Below are positions 47,253-56,090 of a DNA stretch of 64,000 nt, piece by piece; within the stretch, counting starts at the first letter, position 1; the number at the start of each line of letters is the position of its first letter. Source of the DNA: Gemmatimonas aurantiaca (GTDB lineage Bacteria > Gemmatimonadota > Gemmatimonadetes > Gemmatimonadales > Gemmatimonadaceae); assembly GCF_037190085.1 (NCBI RefSeq), contig NZ_JBBCJO010000002.1:310001-374000 (forward strand), read 5' to 3'. Under the pieces are notes generated by a model. It did no database searches. It was not told where the DNA came from and saw only the letters and a list, made by a program, of their open reading frames with translations. Both the position numbers and the translations under genes were made by a program.

Positions 47253-47867
47253 ATGCTGCAACAGGTCCGCCCCGCCGTCGTGATGACCGCCGCGCTCTGC
47301 CTCATCACCGGCGTCGTCTATCCCGTTGGCGTCACCATCGTCGCGAACACAGTCTTTCCCCGACAGGCGCAGGGCTCACTCATCGAACGGAACGGCACGG
47401 TGATCGGCAGCGCCCTGATCGGGCAGTCGTTCACTTCACCCCGCTACTTCCATGGACGCCCGTCGGCGGCGGGCGCGGGATATGATGCCATGGCGTCGGG
47501 AGGCTCCAACAAGGGCCCCACCGACAGCACACTCGCCGCCCGCATAACCGCGCGCGTCGATTCGGCCGTGGCCGCGGGAGGTGAACGGGGACGTATCCCG
47601 GCCGACTGGGTCACGGCATCGGCGTCCGGACTCGATCCAGACATCTCTCCAGCATCCGCCATGCTGCAGGTCTCCCGTGTCGCGGCGGCGCGCGATCTGC
47701 CACCGACCGTGGTGATGACGCTCGTCACGCAGGGAACACAGTCGCGGCAGTTCGGCGTACTCGGCGAATCGCGCGTGAACGTCCTGCGTCTCAATCTCGC
47801 GCTGGATTCGCTGAGCGCGCGTTCCACCTCCCTGAATCCCCCGGCGTCTTCGCTGTCTTCGCACTGA
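47253..47867 (+). CDS. kdpC: Potassium-transporting ATPase subunit C (204 aa)
   Basis: One N-terminal membrane helix (VVMTAALCLITGVVYPVGVT), then a periplasmic domain with SALIGQSFTSPRYFHGRPSA, SGGSNKGPTDS and PADWVTASASGLDPDISPAS, all typical of KdpC. It holds the complex together and supports potassium capture. The last 20 residues are a Ser/Pro tail. It lies 19 bases after kdpB and 14 before the barrel gene. Confidence 0.95.
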   Translation: MLQQVRPAVVMTAALCLITGVVYPVGVTIVANTVFPRQAQGSLIERNGTVIGSALIGQSFTSPRYFHGRPSAAGAGYDAMASGGSNKGPTDSTLAARITARVDSAVAAGGERGRIPADWVTASASGLDPDISPASAMLQVSRVAAARDLPPTVVMTLVTQGTQSRQFGVLGESRVNVLRLNLALDSLSARSTSLNPPASSLSSH

Positions 47868-47881
47868 TCATCATCGCGATC

Positions 47882-49219
47882 ATGCTACCGCTCATCACGG
47901 CGACACTGCTCGCCTCGCTTCACGCCGCAGATACGCTGCGCATACGACCGGAGGCTCCAGACTCCGGCGGCCCGCGCACGACAGGCACGACCGCGGGCAC
48001 CGATACCACTGCATCCGAAGTCCCCTTTGCGTGGGCCGACTTCACCTGGATGAATGGCCAGAGCCGGCAACGATCGACACTGTTGCAGTTCGGCGCGTCC
48101 ATCACCGGCAGCCTGTATCTCGACACCTATTTTGCCCTCTCGAGCAACCGGCCGCGTGACAACACACTGACGGGATCGGCCACCATCGGTCGCAGCGGGG
48201 AATTTCAGATCAACCTCGCCAGCGTCGGTGTGTCGTGGAATCACCAGAATGTCATCGGCCGGATCGAACTGCAGACCGGCAACATGCTCGACATCGTACA
48301 GGATCTCGATGGCAGTGTACACCGCGGGCGCAACCTGAGCACGGCCAATCTGCGCAACATCCGCCAGGCCTCGGTGGGCTATCACGTCGACAAGGGACAT
48401 GGGTTCGACATCGAAGCCGGCATCTTCTCCAGCTATATCGGGCTCGAGAGTTACCTCCTGGCGGAGAACTGGAACTACAACCATGCGCTCGTGAGCGACT
48501 TCACGCCGTTCTATCTCCAGGGCGTCCGTGCGTCATTCTATCCGACCGCGAAACTCAAGCTGGAACCGTGGATCATGAACGGCTTCCAGACATTCGGCCG
48601 CTGGAACGCGATGCCGAGCGTGGGGTTCTCCACCCACTATCGTCCGACGGGATCACTGGGCCTGATTGCCAATCTCTACTACGGCGCGGACCAGCGCGGC
48701 AATCCAGCACGCAGGCGCTTTCATCACGATCATTCCGTGCTGGTGCGCTATCTCGACCGACCGGCATCGCATGGCGTGAGCAAGATGGCCTTTTCGCTCA
48801 ACAACCACTACGGTTTCGAACGAGGAGGTGATGGTCCGTCTTCCGCCAACGCCTACATGGCTGGCACGTCGTTCACGAACCGCATCTGGTTCGACCGGGA
48901 TCGCCTGGCCATTGCGGTGCGCGGCGAGGTGATCACCAACCCGTCACGCTATCTCGCGCTGGCACCGACGCCGGTGGGGTTCGTGGACGATGGTACGTCG
49001 CTGAACGTCCGCGGTCTCACGGCCACGATCGATCTCATGCCCACCGACTTTTTCACGGTCCGTGGAGAGGTGATGACACGCGCCTCCGATGTGCCGTTCT
49101 TTGCGGGACCGGGTGGTACGACCTCGGCGGATGGTTACCAGGGCACAGTTGGCGATTTTGTGCCGGACGTCCGCCGCGCGCAGACGCTTTTTGCGCTGGC
49201 GATCAATTTCCGTCTCTGA
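47882..49219 (+). CDS. Outer-membrane beta-barrel protein within the kdp operon (445 aa)
   Basis: Starts with a short signal peptide (MLPLITATLLASLHAA) and a Ser/Thr/Gly linker, followed by about 380 residues of alternating amphipathic strands rich in Tyr, Asn and Gly (GASITGSLYLDTYFALSS, HYRPTGSLGLIANLYYGADQ). It ends in aromatic-hydrophobic LFALAINFRL, the barrel-insertion signature. It resembles barrel families annotated as outer-membrane beta-barrel (BBP2-like). It lies between kdpC and the KdpD sensor gene and overlaps the latter by one base, so it probably serves ion entry across the outer membrane during potassium starvation. That role is inference. Confidence 0.75.
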   Translation: MLPLITATLLASLHAADTLRIRPEAPDSGGPRTTGTTAGTDTTASEVPFAWADFTWMNGQSRQRSTLLQFGASITGSLYLDTYFALSSNRPRDNTLTGSATIGRSGEFQINLASVGVSWNHQNVIGRIELQTGNMLDIVQDLDGSVHRGRNLSTANLRNIRQASVGYHVDKGHGFDIEAGIFSSYIGLESYLLAENWNYNHALVSDFTPFYLQGVRASFYPTAKLKLEPWIMNGFQTFGRWNAMPSVGFSTHYRPTGSLGLIANLYYGADQRGNPARRRFHHDHSVLVRYLDRPASHGVSKMAFSLNNHYGFERGGDGPSSANAYMAGTSFTNRIWFDRDRLAIAVRGEVITNPSRYLALAPTPVGFVDDGTSLNVRGLTATIDLMPTDFFTVRGEVMTRASDVPFFAGPGGTTSADGYQGTVGDFVPDVRRAQTLFALAINFRL

Positions 49220-50394
49220 TGACGTCTTCCACGTCCATCGACTCGCACGACGAAGCGCTGCTTTCCCTGCTGCCTCGGGATGGACGCGGGCACTTCAAGG
49301 TGTACCTCGGTTCCGCTGCGGGCGTGGGCAAGACCGTACGCATGCTGCAGGAAGCGCACGACCTCCGCCGGCGGGGCGTCGACGTGGTGGCGGGGCTGAT
49401 CGAAACGCATGGGCGCCAGGAGACGGCGTCGCTGGTGCGCGATCTCGAAGTCGTCCCACGGGTCCGGCTCAACTACCGTGACGTTGCACTGGAAGAGATG
49501 GACCTCGCGGCGGTGCTGGCACGTCGTCCTCAGGTGGTCCTGGTGGACGAACTGGCGCACAACAATGTGCCGGGCAGCCGGCATCGCAAGCGGTGGGAAG
49601 ATGTGCTCGATCTGCTCGATGCCGGCATCAGTGTCGTGAGCGCGGTGAACGTGCAGCATGTGGAATCCATCGCGCCCATCGTGCAGCAGGTGCTCGGTGT
49701 GATCGTGCGCGAAACAGTCCCCGACTGGGTATTGGGTCGCGCCGATCAGGTGGTCAATATCGACGTCCCTGCCGACGAACTCCGCCGCCGGCTGATCGAC
49801 GGGAAGATCTATGCGCTCGACAAGGTTTCCACCGCACTCGCCCACTTCTTCACGGCCGAGAATCTGACGACGCTGCGGGAACTCGCCCTGCGTGAAGCGG
49901 CGAGCTCGGTTGATCGCGAGCGCATGGAACTGGTGCGACGGGAAACCGGCCGGAGCCCCAATGTGCACACCAGCCCCGATCGCCTGCTGGTGGCCATGGC
50001 GAGCGATCCCCCCCGTACGGCGGCACTCCTGCACAAGGCCCGTCGCATTGCCGGACGACTCAACTCGGACTGGTACTGCGTGTACGTGCAGACACCGGCC
50101 GAGCGCGCAGACCGCATCGACACCGGCATCCAGCGTGCACTGGTGGAAAACATTCAGCTCGCGCAGCGGATGGGAGCCGAGGTGGTGAAACTCGAAGGTA
50201 CCGATGTTGCGCGGACGCTCATCGACTTCGCGCACCGTCAGGGTGTGTCACTCGTACTCGTGGGCCGCAGTGAACGCCCGTGGTGGCATCGCCTGCTGCA
50301 CGGCTCGATAGTGGACAGGTTGCTGGTGGAAGGGAGAGGCGTCGATGTGCTGATCATCGGCGCTTCGGGAACAGGCGGAGCGAATGATGACTGA
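49219..50394 (+). CDS. KdpD N-terminal half: potassium sensor/USP protein (391 aa)
   Basis: Matches the cytoplasmic N-terminal part of KdpD only. The KdpD domain is at about 25-235, with Walker A GSAAGVGKT at 31-39 and Walker B-like VVLVDELAHNNVPGSRHRKR, then NVQHVESIAPIVQQVLG. A universal-stress-protein-like domain follows (about 255-385: DRLLVAMASDPPRTAALLHK to VLVGRSERPWWHRLLHGSI). No membrane helices or kinase domain follow; those are encoded at 41872-42984. The two proteins together cover a normal KdpD. Its ATG shares one base with the barrel gene stop. Confidence 0.9.
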   Translation: MTSSTSIDSHDEALLSLLPRDGRGHFKVYLGSAAGVGKTVRMLQEAHDLRRRGVDVVAGLIETHGRQETASLVRDLEVVPRVRLNYRDVALEEMDLAAVLARRPQVVLVDELAHNNVPGSRHRKRWEDVLDLLDAGISVVSAVNVQHVESIAPIVQQVLGVIVRETVPDWVLGRADQVVNIDVPADELRRRLIDGKIYALDKVSTALAHFFTAENLTTLRELALREAASSVDRERMELVRRETGRSPNVHTSPDRLLVAMASDPPRTAALLHKARRIAGRLNSDWYCVYVQTPAERADRIDTGIQRALVENIQLAQRMGAEVVKLEGTDVARTLIDFAHRQGVSLVLVGRSERPWWHRLLHGSIVDRLLVEGRGVDVLIIGASGTGGANDD

Positions 50395-50429
50395 GCCGCT
50401 GAAACGGAAACCACCCCAGTCCGCAACGG

Positions 50430-52172
50430 TTATCGCCGAACCGGTGTGAGAGGGAGAGAGAGCAGTTCCGCAATCGCACTACCGTCCTTGCGCGGGTCGG
50501 ACGCGCCGAAGTTCACCCGGGTCGTGAAATTGCGCATGACCGCCTGGCCCGCTCCCATGCGGGTGCTGGAGAAATCGCCGCGCATCACGATCTGATGCCC
50601 CATCGCGGCCAGGGAGTCGCGTACGGCCTGCGAGATGCGGGATTCGAAATTCACGTCGCAGCCGGGGAACGTTTCCTTGGAAAAACGCGGCATGTCGAGT
50701 GCCCCCTGAATGTTCATGCCGAAATCGACGATGTTCGACACGAACTGGGCATGCGCCTGCGCCTGATTCCATCCCCCCATGATGCCGAAGGCGATTTTGA
50801 TCTCGTCCTTCTCCATGAAGGCCGGAATGATGGTGTGCAGCGGACGCTTGCGGCCGGCAATGAGATTGGGGCTGTTGGCATCCAGCGAGAATCCGCCCCC
50901 ACGGTTGTGCCAGACGAAACCCGCGTCGGCCACCGCCAGACCGGCGCCAAATCCCACCGTGGAATAGTTGCTCTGGATGAAGGAGATCATGTTCCCCTCC
51001 CTGTCCACCACGCTGAGATAGGTGGTGCCGTTGTCGGTGCCGTCGGGTTCGCCCGCGGGTATCGTGCAGGTGGCTTTCCGCGCGTCGATGAGCGCGGCCC
51101 GCTGGGCAGCGTAGGACTTGGACTGCAACCCGGCCAGCGGGATCTTCACAAACCGTGGATCGCCGTCGTAGCGCTGCATGTCGGCGTAGGCCAGCTTCTT
51201 GGCCTCGATCATGTGATGCAGCGCCGCGACCGAGTTGTGGCCCATCTTCGCGAGTGGGAACCGCTCCATGATGTTGAGCATCTCGAGCGCCGCGATCCCC
51301 TGCCCGTTGGGCGGCAACTCGTACACCGTCCAGCCGTGATACGTGGTGGACAGGGGCGTCACCCACTCCGGCTCGTACTCCGAGAGATCCGCCGCCGTCA
51401 TGGTGCCGCCATGCGCCTTCGAACTCGCCAGCAGCTTCGCCGCCACGTTGCCCGTGTAGAACGCCTGCGCACCCTGCGCCGCGATCTGCCGGTACGTCCA
51501 CGCGAGTTCGGGATTGCGGAAGACGTCTCCCGACTTGGGCAGTGTGCCGCCGGGCAGGAATGTCTTCGCCGTGGCCGGATCGGCGCGCAGCACGTCTTCA
51601 CTGTCCTTCCAGTACACGCTCACCACCTCACCCACCGGGAATCCCTGCTCGGCGTACCGGATGGACGGCGCGAGAATCTGCGCGAAGCTGAGCTTCCCGA
51701 AACGCGTCCGCAGTGCTTCCCATCCCTTCACCGCGCCCGGAACCGTCGCGGCATCGATTCCGCGTTGCGGCATGCGGGTGAGTCCCTTGCCGCGCAGATA
51801 CTCGGCGGTCAGTGCCTTCGGTGCCCACCCCGACGCGTTCAGGCCGTACAGCTTCCCCGTCTTTGCCTCGTAGACGATGGCGAAGAGATCACCACCAATG
51901 CCGTCGTTCATCGGCGCGACCAGTCCCATCATTGCGTTCACCGCGATCGCCGCATCGATGGCATTGCCCCCCTGCTCCAGAATGCGCGCCCCCACCTGCG
52001 AAGCGAGCACACTCTCGCTGGCCACCACGCCCTGTGACGACGCCACCATCGAGCGCGACTGTGAACGGTCCTGCGCCGCTGCTGTCAGGGGTGCGATGAG
52101 CACTGCGACGAGCACCGGGAGGACGACGATCCGTGTGATCAGGGACACTGCGACTCCGACGGTTGATGTCAT
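50430..52172 (-). CDS. ggt: Gamma-glutamyltransferase (580 aa)
   Basis: Periplasmic Ntn hydrolase that cleaves glutathione and other gamma-glutamyl compounds and matures by self-cleavage. Signal peptide of about 34 residues (ending T-A-A-A-Q). Large subunit: SEVLASQVGARILEQGGNAID-like region at 53-73 (S-E-S-V-L at its start). The nucleophile is T383 in the block G-T-T-Y-L-S-V-V-D. Small subunit: NRGGGFSLDANSPNLIAG and AFGIMGGWNQAQAHAQ; the usual S-S-M-S-P segment is replaced by GGFSLDANSP, so substrate handling may differ. Start at 52172 is preferred to 52205. Follows gabD by 70 bases. Confidence 0.9.
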   Translation of the reverse strand: MTSTVGVAVSLITRIVVLPVLVAVLIAPLTAAAQDRSQSRSMVASSQGVVASESVLASQVGARILEQGGNAIDAAIAVNAMMGLVAPMNDGIGGDLFAIVYEAKTGKLYGLNASGWAPKALTAEYLRGKGLTRMPQRGIDAATVPGAVKGWEALRTRFGKLSFAQILAPSIRYAEQGFPVGEVVSVYWKDSEDVLRADPATAKTFLPGGTLPKSGDVFRNPELAWTYRQIAAQGAQAFYTGNVAAKLLASSKAHGGTMTAADLSEYEPEWVTPLSTTYHGWTVYELPPNGQGIAALEMLNIMERFPLAKMGHNSVAALHHMIEAKKLAYADMQRYDGDPRFVKIPLAGLQSKSYAAQRAALIDARKATCTIPAGEPDGTDNGTTYLSVVDREGNMISFIQSNYSTVGFGAGLAVADAGFVWHNRGGGFSLDANSPNLIAGRKRPLHTIIPAFMEKDEIKIAFGIMGGWNQAQAHAQFVSNIVDFGMNIQGALDMPRFSKETFPGCDVNFESRISQAVRDSLAAMGHQIVMRGDFSSTRMGAGQAVMRNFTTRVNFGASDPRKDGSAIAELLSLPLTPVRR

Positions 52173-52242
52173 CAGGTTGATGTCACGATAAGAAGTTGTC
52201 CGCATACCGGGTGCGGCACAGGTCGCAGCATCCGCACGACAC

Positions 52243-53700
52243 TCAGATGCCGCCGTAACAGAGGTATTTCATCTCGAGAAACGCGTCGAGTCCGTATCGC
52301 GACCCTTCGCGGCCCACACCGGACGCCTTCATGCCGCCAAAAGGCGCCACTTCCGTGGAGATGAGTCCCTCGTTGATGCCCACCATGCCGTATTCCAGCG
52401 CCTCCGCCACGCGCCAGCACCGACCCACGTCGCGGCTGTAGAAATAGGCGGCCAGACCGTACTCGGTGTCGTTGGCCATCGCGATGCCCTCCGCTTCGGT
52501 ATGGAAGCGGAAGATCGACGCGACCGGTCCGAACACTTCCTCACGCGCGATACGCATGGCCGGTGTGGCATTGGCCAGCACCGTGGGCTCGAAGTAAAAC
52601 CCCTCGCGGCGATGTCCACCGCGCAACAGGCTCGCTCCCTTGCTCAGCGCATCGGCAACGAGGGTCTCCACCTTGATCACTCCCTTCTCGTTGATCAGCG
52701 GCCCCACCTGCACCTGTGCATCGAGCACATCACCGGTGCGCAGCCCCGCCACCACCGCGCTGAAGCGTTCCACGAAGGCATCGTACAGCGCGTCCTGCAC
52801 CAGGATGCGATTCACGCAGACGCAGGTCTGCCCATTGTGCCGGTACTTCGCCGTCAGCGCTCCACGCACCGCGGCATCGAGGTCGGCGTCGTCGAACACC
52901 AGGAACGGTGCGTTGCCACCGAGCTCCAGCGAGAGCTTGGTGAGGTTCCGCGCACACTGCGCCATGAGTGTGCGTCCCACATCGGTCGAGCCGGTGAAGG
53001 ACAGTTTCCGCACCAGCGGATTCTCGCACAGTTCGAGCCCGACCTCCGACGCCTGATTCGTCGTCACCACATTCAGCACACCGGCCGGAATCCCCGCCTC
53101 TTCGGCCAATGCCGCGAGCGCCAGGGCGGTGAGCGGCGTCTCGGCCGGCGGCTTGATCACCACCGGACATCCGGCCGCCAGCGCCGGCGCCACTTTGCGG
53201 GTGATCATGGCCAACGGGAAATTCCACGGGGTGATGGCGGCCACCACACCCACCGGCTGCCGGATCACGACCAGGCGCCGATCGCGTGTGTGCGGAGGAA
53301 TCACATCGCCATACGCCCGCTTCGCCTCCTCGGCGAACCATTCCACGAACGACGCGCCGTAGGTGACTTCGCCGAGGCTTTCCGTGATGACCTTCCCCGA
53401 TTCGAGGCTCATGAGACGGGCCAGCGACTCGCGGTGAGCCACGATGCGCGTGAACCACTCACGCAGCAGCGCGCCACGTTCTTTGGCCGTCATCGCCCGC
53501 CAGGCCGGCCAGGCCGCTGAGGCGGCTTCGATCGCCCGACGCGTTTCAGCCCGCCCCATGTCGGCGACATCGGCGAGATGCGCTCCCGTGGACGGACTGT
53601 GCACCGCAAACGTGGAACCGTCATCCGCCGCCAGCCACGCGCCGTCGACATAACCCTGCGTACGATAGAACGACAGCGAAGCGAACTCGGAAGTGGGCAT
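52243..53700 (-). CDS. gabD: NAD(P)-dependent succinate-semialdehyde dehydrogenase (485 aa)
   Basis: Aldehyde dehydrogenase of the GabD type. Catalytic C293 in NGQTCVCVNRI, with the second cysteine two residues on as in the redox-regulated E. coli GabD; general base E259 (LELGGNAPF); cofactor residues in ITPWNFPLAMITRKVAPALA and K183 (VIKPPAETPLTAL). C-terminal end GGMKASGVGREGSRYGLDAF, then KYLCYGG, is typical. Expected to oxidise succinate semialdehyde to succinate. It lies eight bases after the adh gene, so an alcohol-to-aldehyde-to-acid route, such as 4-hydroxybutyrate to succinate, is possible. Confidence 0.88.
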   Translation of the reverse strand: MPTSEFASLSFYRTQGYVDGAWLAADDGSTFAVHSPSTGAHLADVADMGRAETRRAIEAASAAWPAWRAMTAKERGALLREWFTRIVAHRESLARLMSLESGKVITESLGEVTYGASFVEWFAEEAKRAYGDVIPPHTRDRRLVVIRQPVGVVAAITPWNFPLAMITRKVAPALAAGCPVVIKPPAETPLTALALAALAEEAGIPAGVLNVVTTNQASEVGLELCENPLVRKLSFTGSTDVGRTLMAQCARNLTKLSLELGGNAPFLVFDDADLDAAVRGALTAKYRHNGQTCVCVNRILVQDALYDAFVERFSAVVAGLRTGDVLDAQVQVGPLINEKGVIKVETLVADALSKGASLLRGGHRREGFYFEPTVLANATPAMRIAREEVFGPVASIFRFHTEAEGIAMANDTEYGLAAYFYSRDVGRCWRVAEALEYGMVGINEGLISTEVAPFGGMKASGVGREGSRYGLDAFLEMKYLCYGGI

Positions 53701-53708
53701 GGGGCAAC

Positions 53709-54836
53709 TCAGAGCAGAATGACCTGACGGATCGCCTCGCCACGCGCGAGGCGATCGAAACCGTCGTTGATATCGTCGAGCGAAAGACGATGGGTGAGCA
53801 ACCGGTCCACCGGTAGGCGACCCGATTGATACAACGTGATGTAGGCCGGGATGTCCCGCGACGGCACACAACTGCCAAGATACGATCCCTGCAACGTGCG
53901 TTCCTCCGCGACCAGCTGCACCGGCGAAATGGCCAGTGTCTGTGACGGATGCGGCAGTCCCACGGTGACCGTGCGTCCGCCACGACGGGTCGCGCGCCAT
54001 GTGAAGTCGAGCGCGGCCACGACGCCCGCACATTCGAGCCCCACATCCGCGCCGCCCTGCGTGAGATCACGCACCTGCTCCACCGCGCCGTCCGCACTGC
54101 TGTTCACCGCGGCATGCGCACCGAGGGCGAGCGCCTGCCGCAGCTTATCGTCGTTCACATCGGCCACGACGACCTGGCCGGCGCCGGCAGCCAGAGCCCC
54201 GAGTACCGCCGCGAAGCCAATACCACCGAGGCCGGTGACGAGCACCGATTCGCCAAGCCGGAGACGCGCCGTGTTCACGATCGCGCCGACCCCCGTCATC
54301 ACGGCGCAACCGAACAGCGCGCCGATCTCGAATGGCAACGAACGGTCCACCCGTACGACGGACTGGCGCGACACCACCACTTCCTCGGCGAAGCCCGAAA
54401 CCCCGAGATGATGATGCAGTGGTGCGCCGTGCCTGTCGCGCAGCCGTCGGCCGCCGCCAAGCAGTTCGCCGGCCCCGTTGGCCGCGGCGCCGGGTTCACA
54501 CAACGCGGGTCGGGCACTGCGGCAGGGGGCACAATGACCGCACTGGGGCACGAAGGCGAACACCACATGATCGCCCACGACGAGATCGCCGACACCGGTC
54601 CCCACTTCGATCACTTCGCCCGCCGCTTCGTGGCCCAGCACCATGGGCAGTGGCCGCGGACGGTTGCCGTCCACCACCGACAGATCGGAATGACACAGAC
54701 CGGCAGCCACGATGCGCACACGAACTTCGTGTGCCTGCGGCGGGGTCAGCTGCACCGTCTCCACCGTCAGCGGAAGACTGTCGGTATACGGGCGCGGAAG
54801 TGCCGTGGCTCGCAACACGGCGGCTCGAATCGTCAT
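53709..54836 (-). CDS. Zinc-dependent alcohol dehydrogenase, class III-like (375 aa)
   Basis: MDR alcohol dehydrogenase. Catalytic zinc ligands: C in AAGLCHSDLSVVDG and H-E in VLGHEAAGEVIEVGTGVG, with a later cysteine in LFGCAVMTGVGAI. Structural zinc: C-G-H-C-A-P-C...C near residues 98-112. NAD motif GLGGIGFAAVLGALAAGAGQ. Length and the G-C-A-V-M-T-G-V-G-A block point to the class III/aryl-alcohol branch. It heads a likely adh-gabD(-ggt) unit. Tandem AACGTACGTT palindromes lie 110-135 bases upstream. Confidence 0.9.
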   Translation of the reverse strand: MTIRAAVLRATALPRPYTDSLPLTVETVQLTPPQAHEVRVRIVAAGLCHSDLSVVDGNRPRPLPMVLGHEAAGEVIEVGTGVGDLVVGDHVVFAFVPQCGHCAPCRSARPALCEPGAAANGAGELLGGGRRLRDRHGAPLHHHLGVSGFAEEVVVSRQSVVRVDRSLPFEIGALFGCAVMTGVGAIVNTARLRLGESVLVTGLGGIGFAAVLGALAAGAGQVVVADVNDDKLRQALALGAHAAVNSSADGAVEQVRDLTQGGADVGLECAGVVAALDFTWRATRRGGRTVTVGLPHPSQTLAISPVQLVAEERTLQGSYLGSCVPSRDIPAYITLYQSGRLPVDRLLTHRLSLDDINDGFDRLARGEAIRQVILL

Positions 54837-54911
54837 GCGTGCGTCCGGTGACAGACAGCGGCGCGCCCTGCGCCACGGCGGGTGAGGTTACGAAAGCCCT
54901 GCGCCATTGGT

Positions 54912-54970
54912 AACGTCCGTACCGCACGGCGTGTTGTCCATGCCATGCAACGTACGTTGTAACGTACGTT
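54912..54970. promoter_or_regulatory. Tandem palindromic operator AACGTACGTT
   Basis: Two perfect 10-bp palindromes AACGTACGTT lie at 54949-54958 and 54961-54970, centred 12 bases apart. A weaker relative (AACGTCCGT) sits at 54912. The site is between the divergent adh and ATPase genes and ends 25 bases before the ATPase ATG. Palindromes of this kind are bound by TetR-type dimers; no regulator gene is adjacent. Confidence 0.55.
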
Positions 54971-54995
54971 GCATCACCCGCTCCAGCCACGATCC

Positions 54996-55610
54996 ATGTC
55001 CGCGACGTCCATTCTGCTGCCGCTCGATCCACTCGGTCGTCGCCGACTCAAAGTGGCTTTCGTGGGAACACACGGTGTGGGCAAGACCACGCTCTGTTTC
55101 GACCTCGCGGCCCAGCTCAAGCGACTCGATCTCGGGGTCGACATCGTGAAGGAAGTGGCCCGACGGTGTCCCCTGCCGATCAACGAAGACACGACCTTCG
55201 ATGCGCAGGCGTGGATTCTGCACACGCAGATCGCGGAGGAGATCGAAGCGGCCTCGCACTACGAAGTCGTGGTCTGCGACCGGTCGGTGCTGGACAACTA
55301 CGCCTATCTCGTGGCCCGCGTGGGGCGCCGCGCGGAACTCGAGCCGCTGGTACGCGAGTGGGTGCGCAGCTATCAGGCACTGTTCAAGGTCCCCGTCCTG
55401 TCGGCGCCCGCATTCGACGGCAAACGGGCGGTCAGTCCGTCGTTTCAGCAGGAGATCGATGGCATCATCGATGAACTCGTGCACGACCTGGGCGTGACGG
55501 TGCATCGCCTGGAGCCCGGCGAACGCGATCAGTGGACCGTGCATGCGCTCGCGGAGCTCGGACTGCCGACCCAACCGCCGCAGATCGATCTGTTCGCGAT
55601 GCGGGAGTAG
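54996..55610 (+). CDS. P-loop ATPase/kinase of the AAA_28 (NadR-like) type (204 aa)
   Basis: Walker A VGTHGVGKTTL near residues 23-33, following a hydrophobic strand. Walker B-like strand VVVCDRSVLDNYAYL near 90-104, containing the D-R-S-x-x-D-x-x-x-Y motif seen in NadR-like nucleotide kinases and related AAA_28 proteins. C-terminal AELGLPTQPPQIDLF. No membrane segment. The substrate is unknown; relatives phosphorylate small molecules such as nicotinamide riboside. The ATG at 54996 is chosen over 54969 because the latter lies inside the operator palindrome. It is convergent with csoR. Confidence 0.75.
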   Translation: MSATSILLPLDPLGRRRLKVAFVGTHGVGKTTLCFDLAAQLKRLDLGVDIVKEVARRCPLPINEDTTFDAQAWILHTQIAEEIEAASHYEVVVCDRSVLDNYAYLVARVGRRAELEPLVREWVRSYQALFKVPVLSAPAFDGKRAVSPSFQQEIDGIIDELVHDLGVTVHRLEPGERDQWTVHALAELGLPTQPPQIDLFAMRE

Positions 55611-55667
55611 ACGGGACCATCCGCGAGACGAGGCGCCGCACGACCAGCGGGACGATCGGCAGGACTG

Positions 55668-56090
55668 TCAGCGACTGGTGCGGTACATCATCTCCACCAG
55701 CTCGTCGTACATCGCTTCGGCGTCTTCCGGACTGCGCTTGATGGCCTGCGTGGCGCAGTGTTTGAGATGGTTGCGCACGAGCTCCCGCCCCACGGCCCGC
55801 AGCGCCTCGTGCACCGATGCGATCTGGGTGAGGATATCGGCGCAGTAGCGGCCTTCCTCCACCATCTTCTGCAGGCCGCGTACCTGTCCTTCGATACGCC
55901 GCAGACGTTTCTGATTGCGCTGCTTCGCATCGGCGTCGACTGCCACGGCTTTGCGGCCTTCCGTCGCGACCGGTTCTGCCGGCTTTACGCGCTTCGCCGG
56001 CTTCGATGTGGCACTCTTCGATGTGGCACTCTTCGTCGTGGCGCTCTTCGTCACGGGATCGTGCGACATGGGATCGTTCGACTCAGGCAA
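55668..56090 (-). CDS. csoR: CsoR-family copper-sensing repressor with a repeated N-terminal tail (140 aa)
   Basis: All-helical repressor released from DNA on binding Cu(I). The metal ligands C83, H108 and C112 keep exactly the spacing of the M. tuberculosis CsoR (Cys, +25 His, +4 Cys): RRIEGQVRGLQKMVEEGRYC, then NHLKHCATQ. The core is residues 55-140. The first 55 residues are an extension with a repeated K-S-A-T/S motif (TKSATTKSATSKSATSK), encoded by 15-bp repeats at about 56000-56050. The start at 56090 overlaps the copA end by eight bases; ATG 56069 is an alternative. It is the last gene of copZ-copA-csoR, giving feedback control. Confidence 0.9.
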   Translation of the reverse strand: MPESNDPMSHDPVTKSATTKSATSKSATSKPAKRVKPAEPVATEGRKAVAVDADAKQRNQKRLRRIEGQVRGLQKMVEEGRYCADILTQIASVHEALRAVGRELVRNHLKHCATQAIKRSPEDAEAMYDELVEMMYRTSR

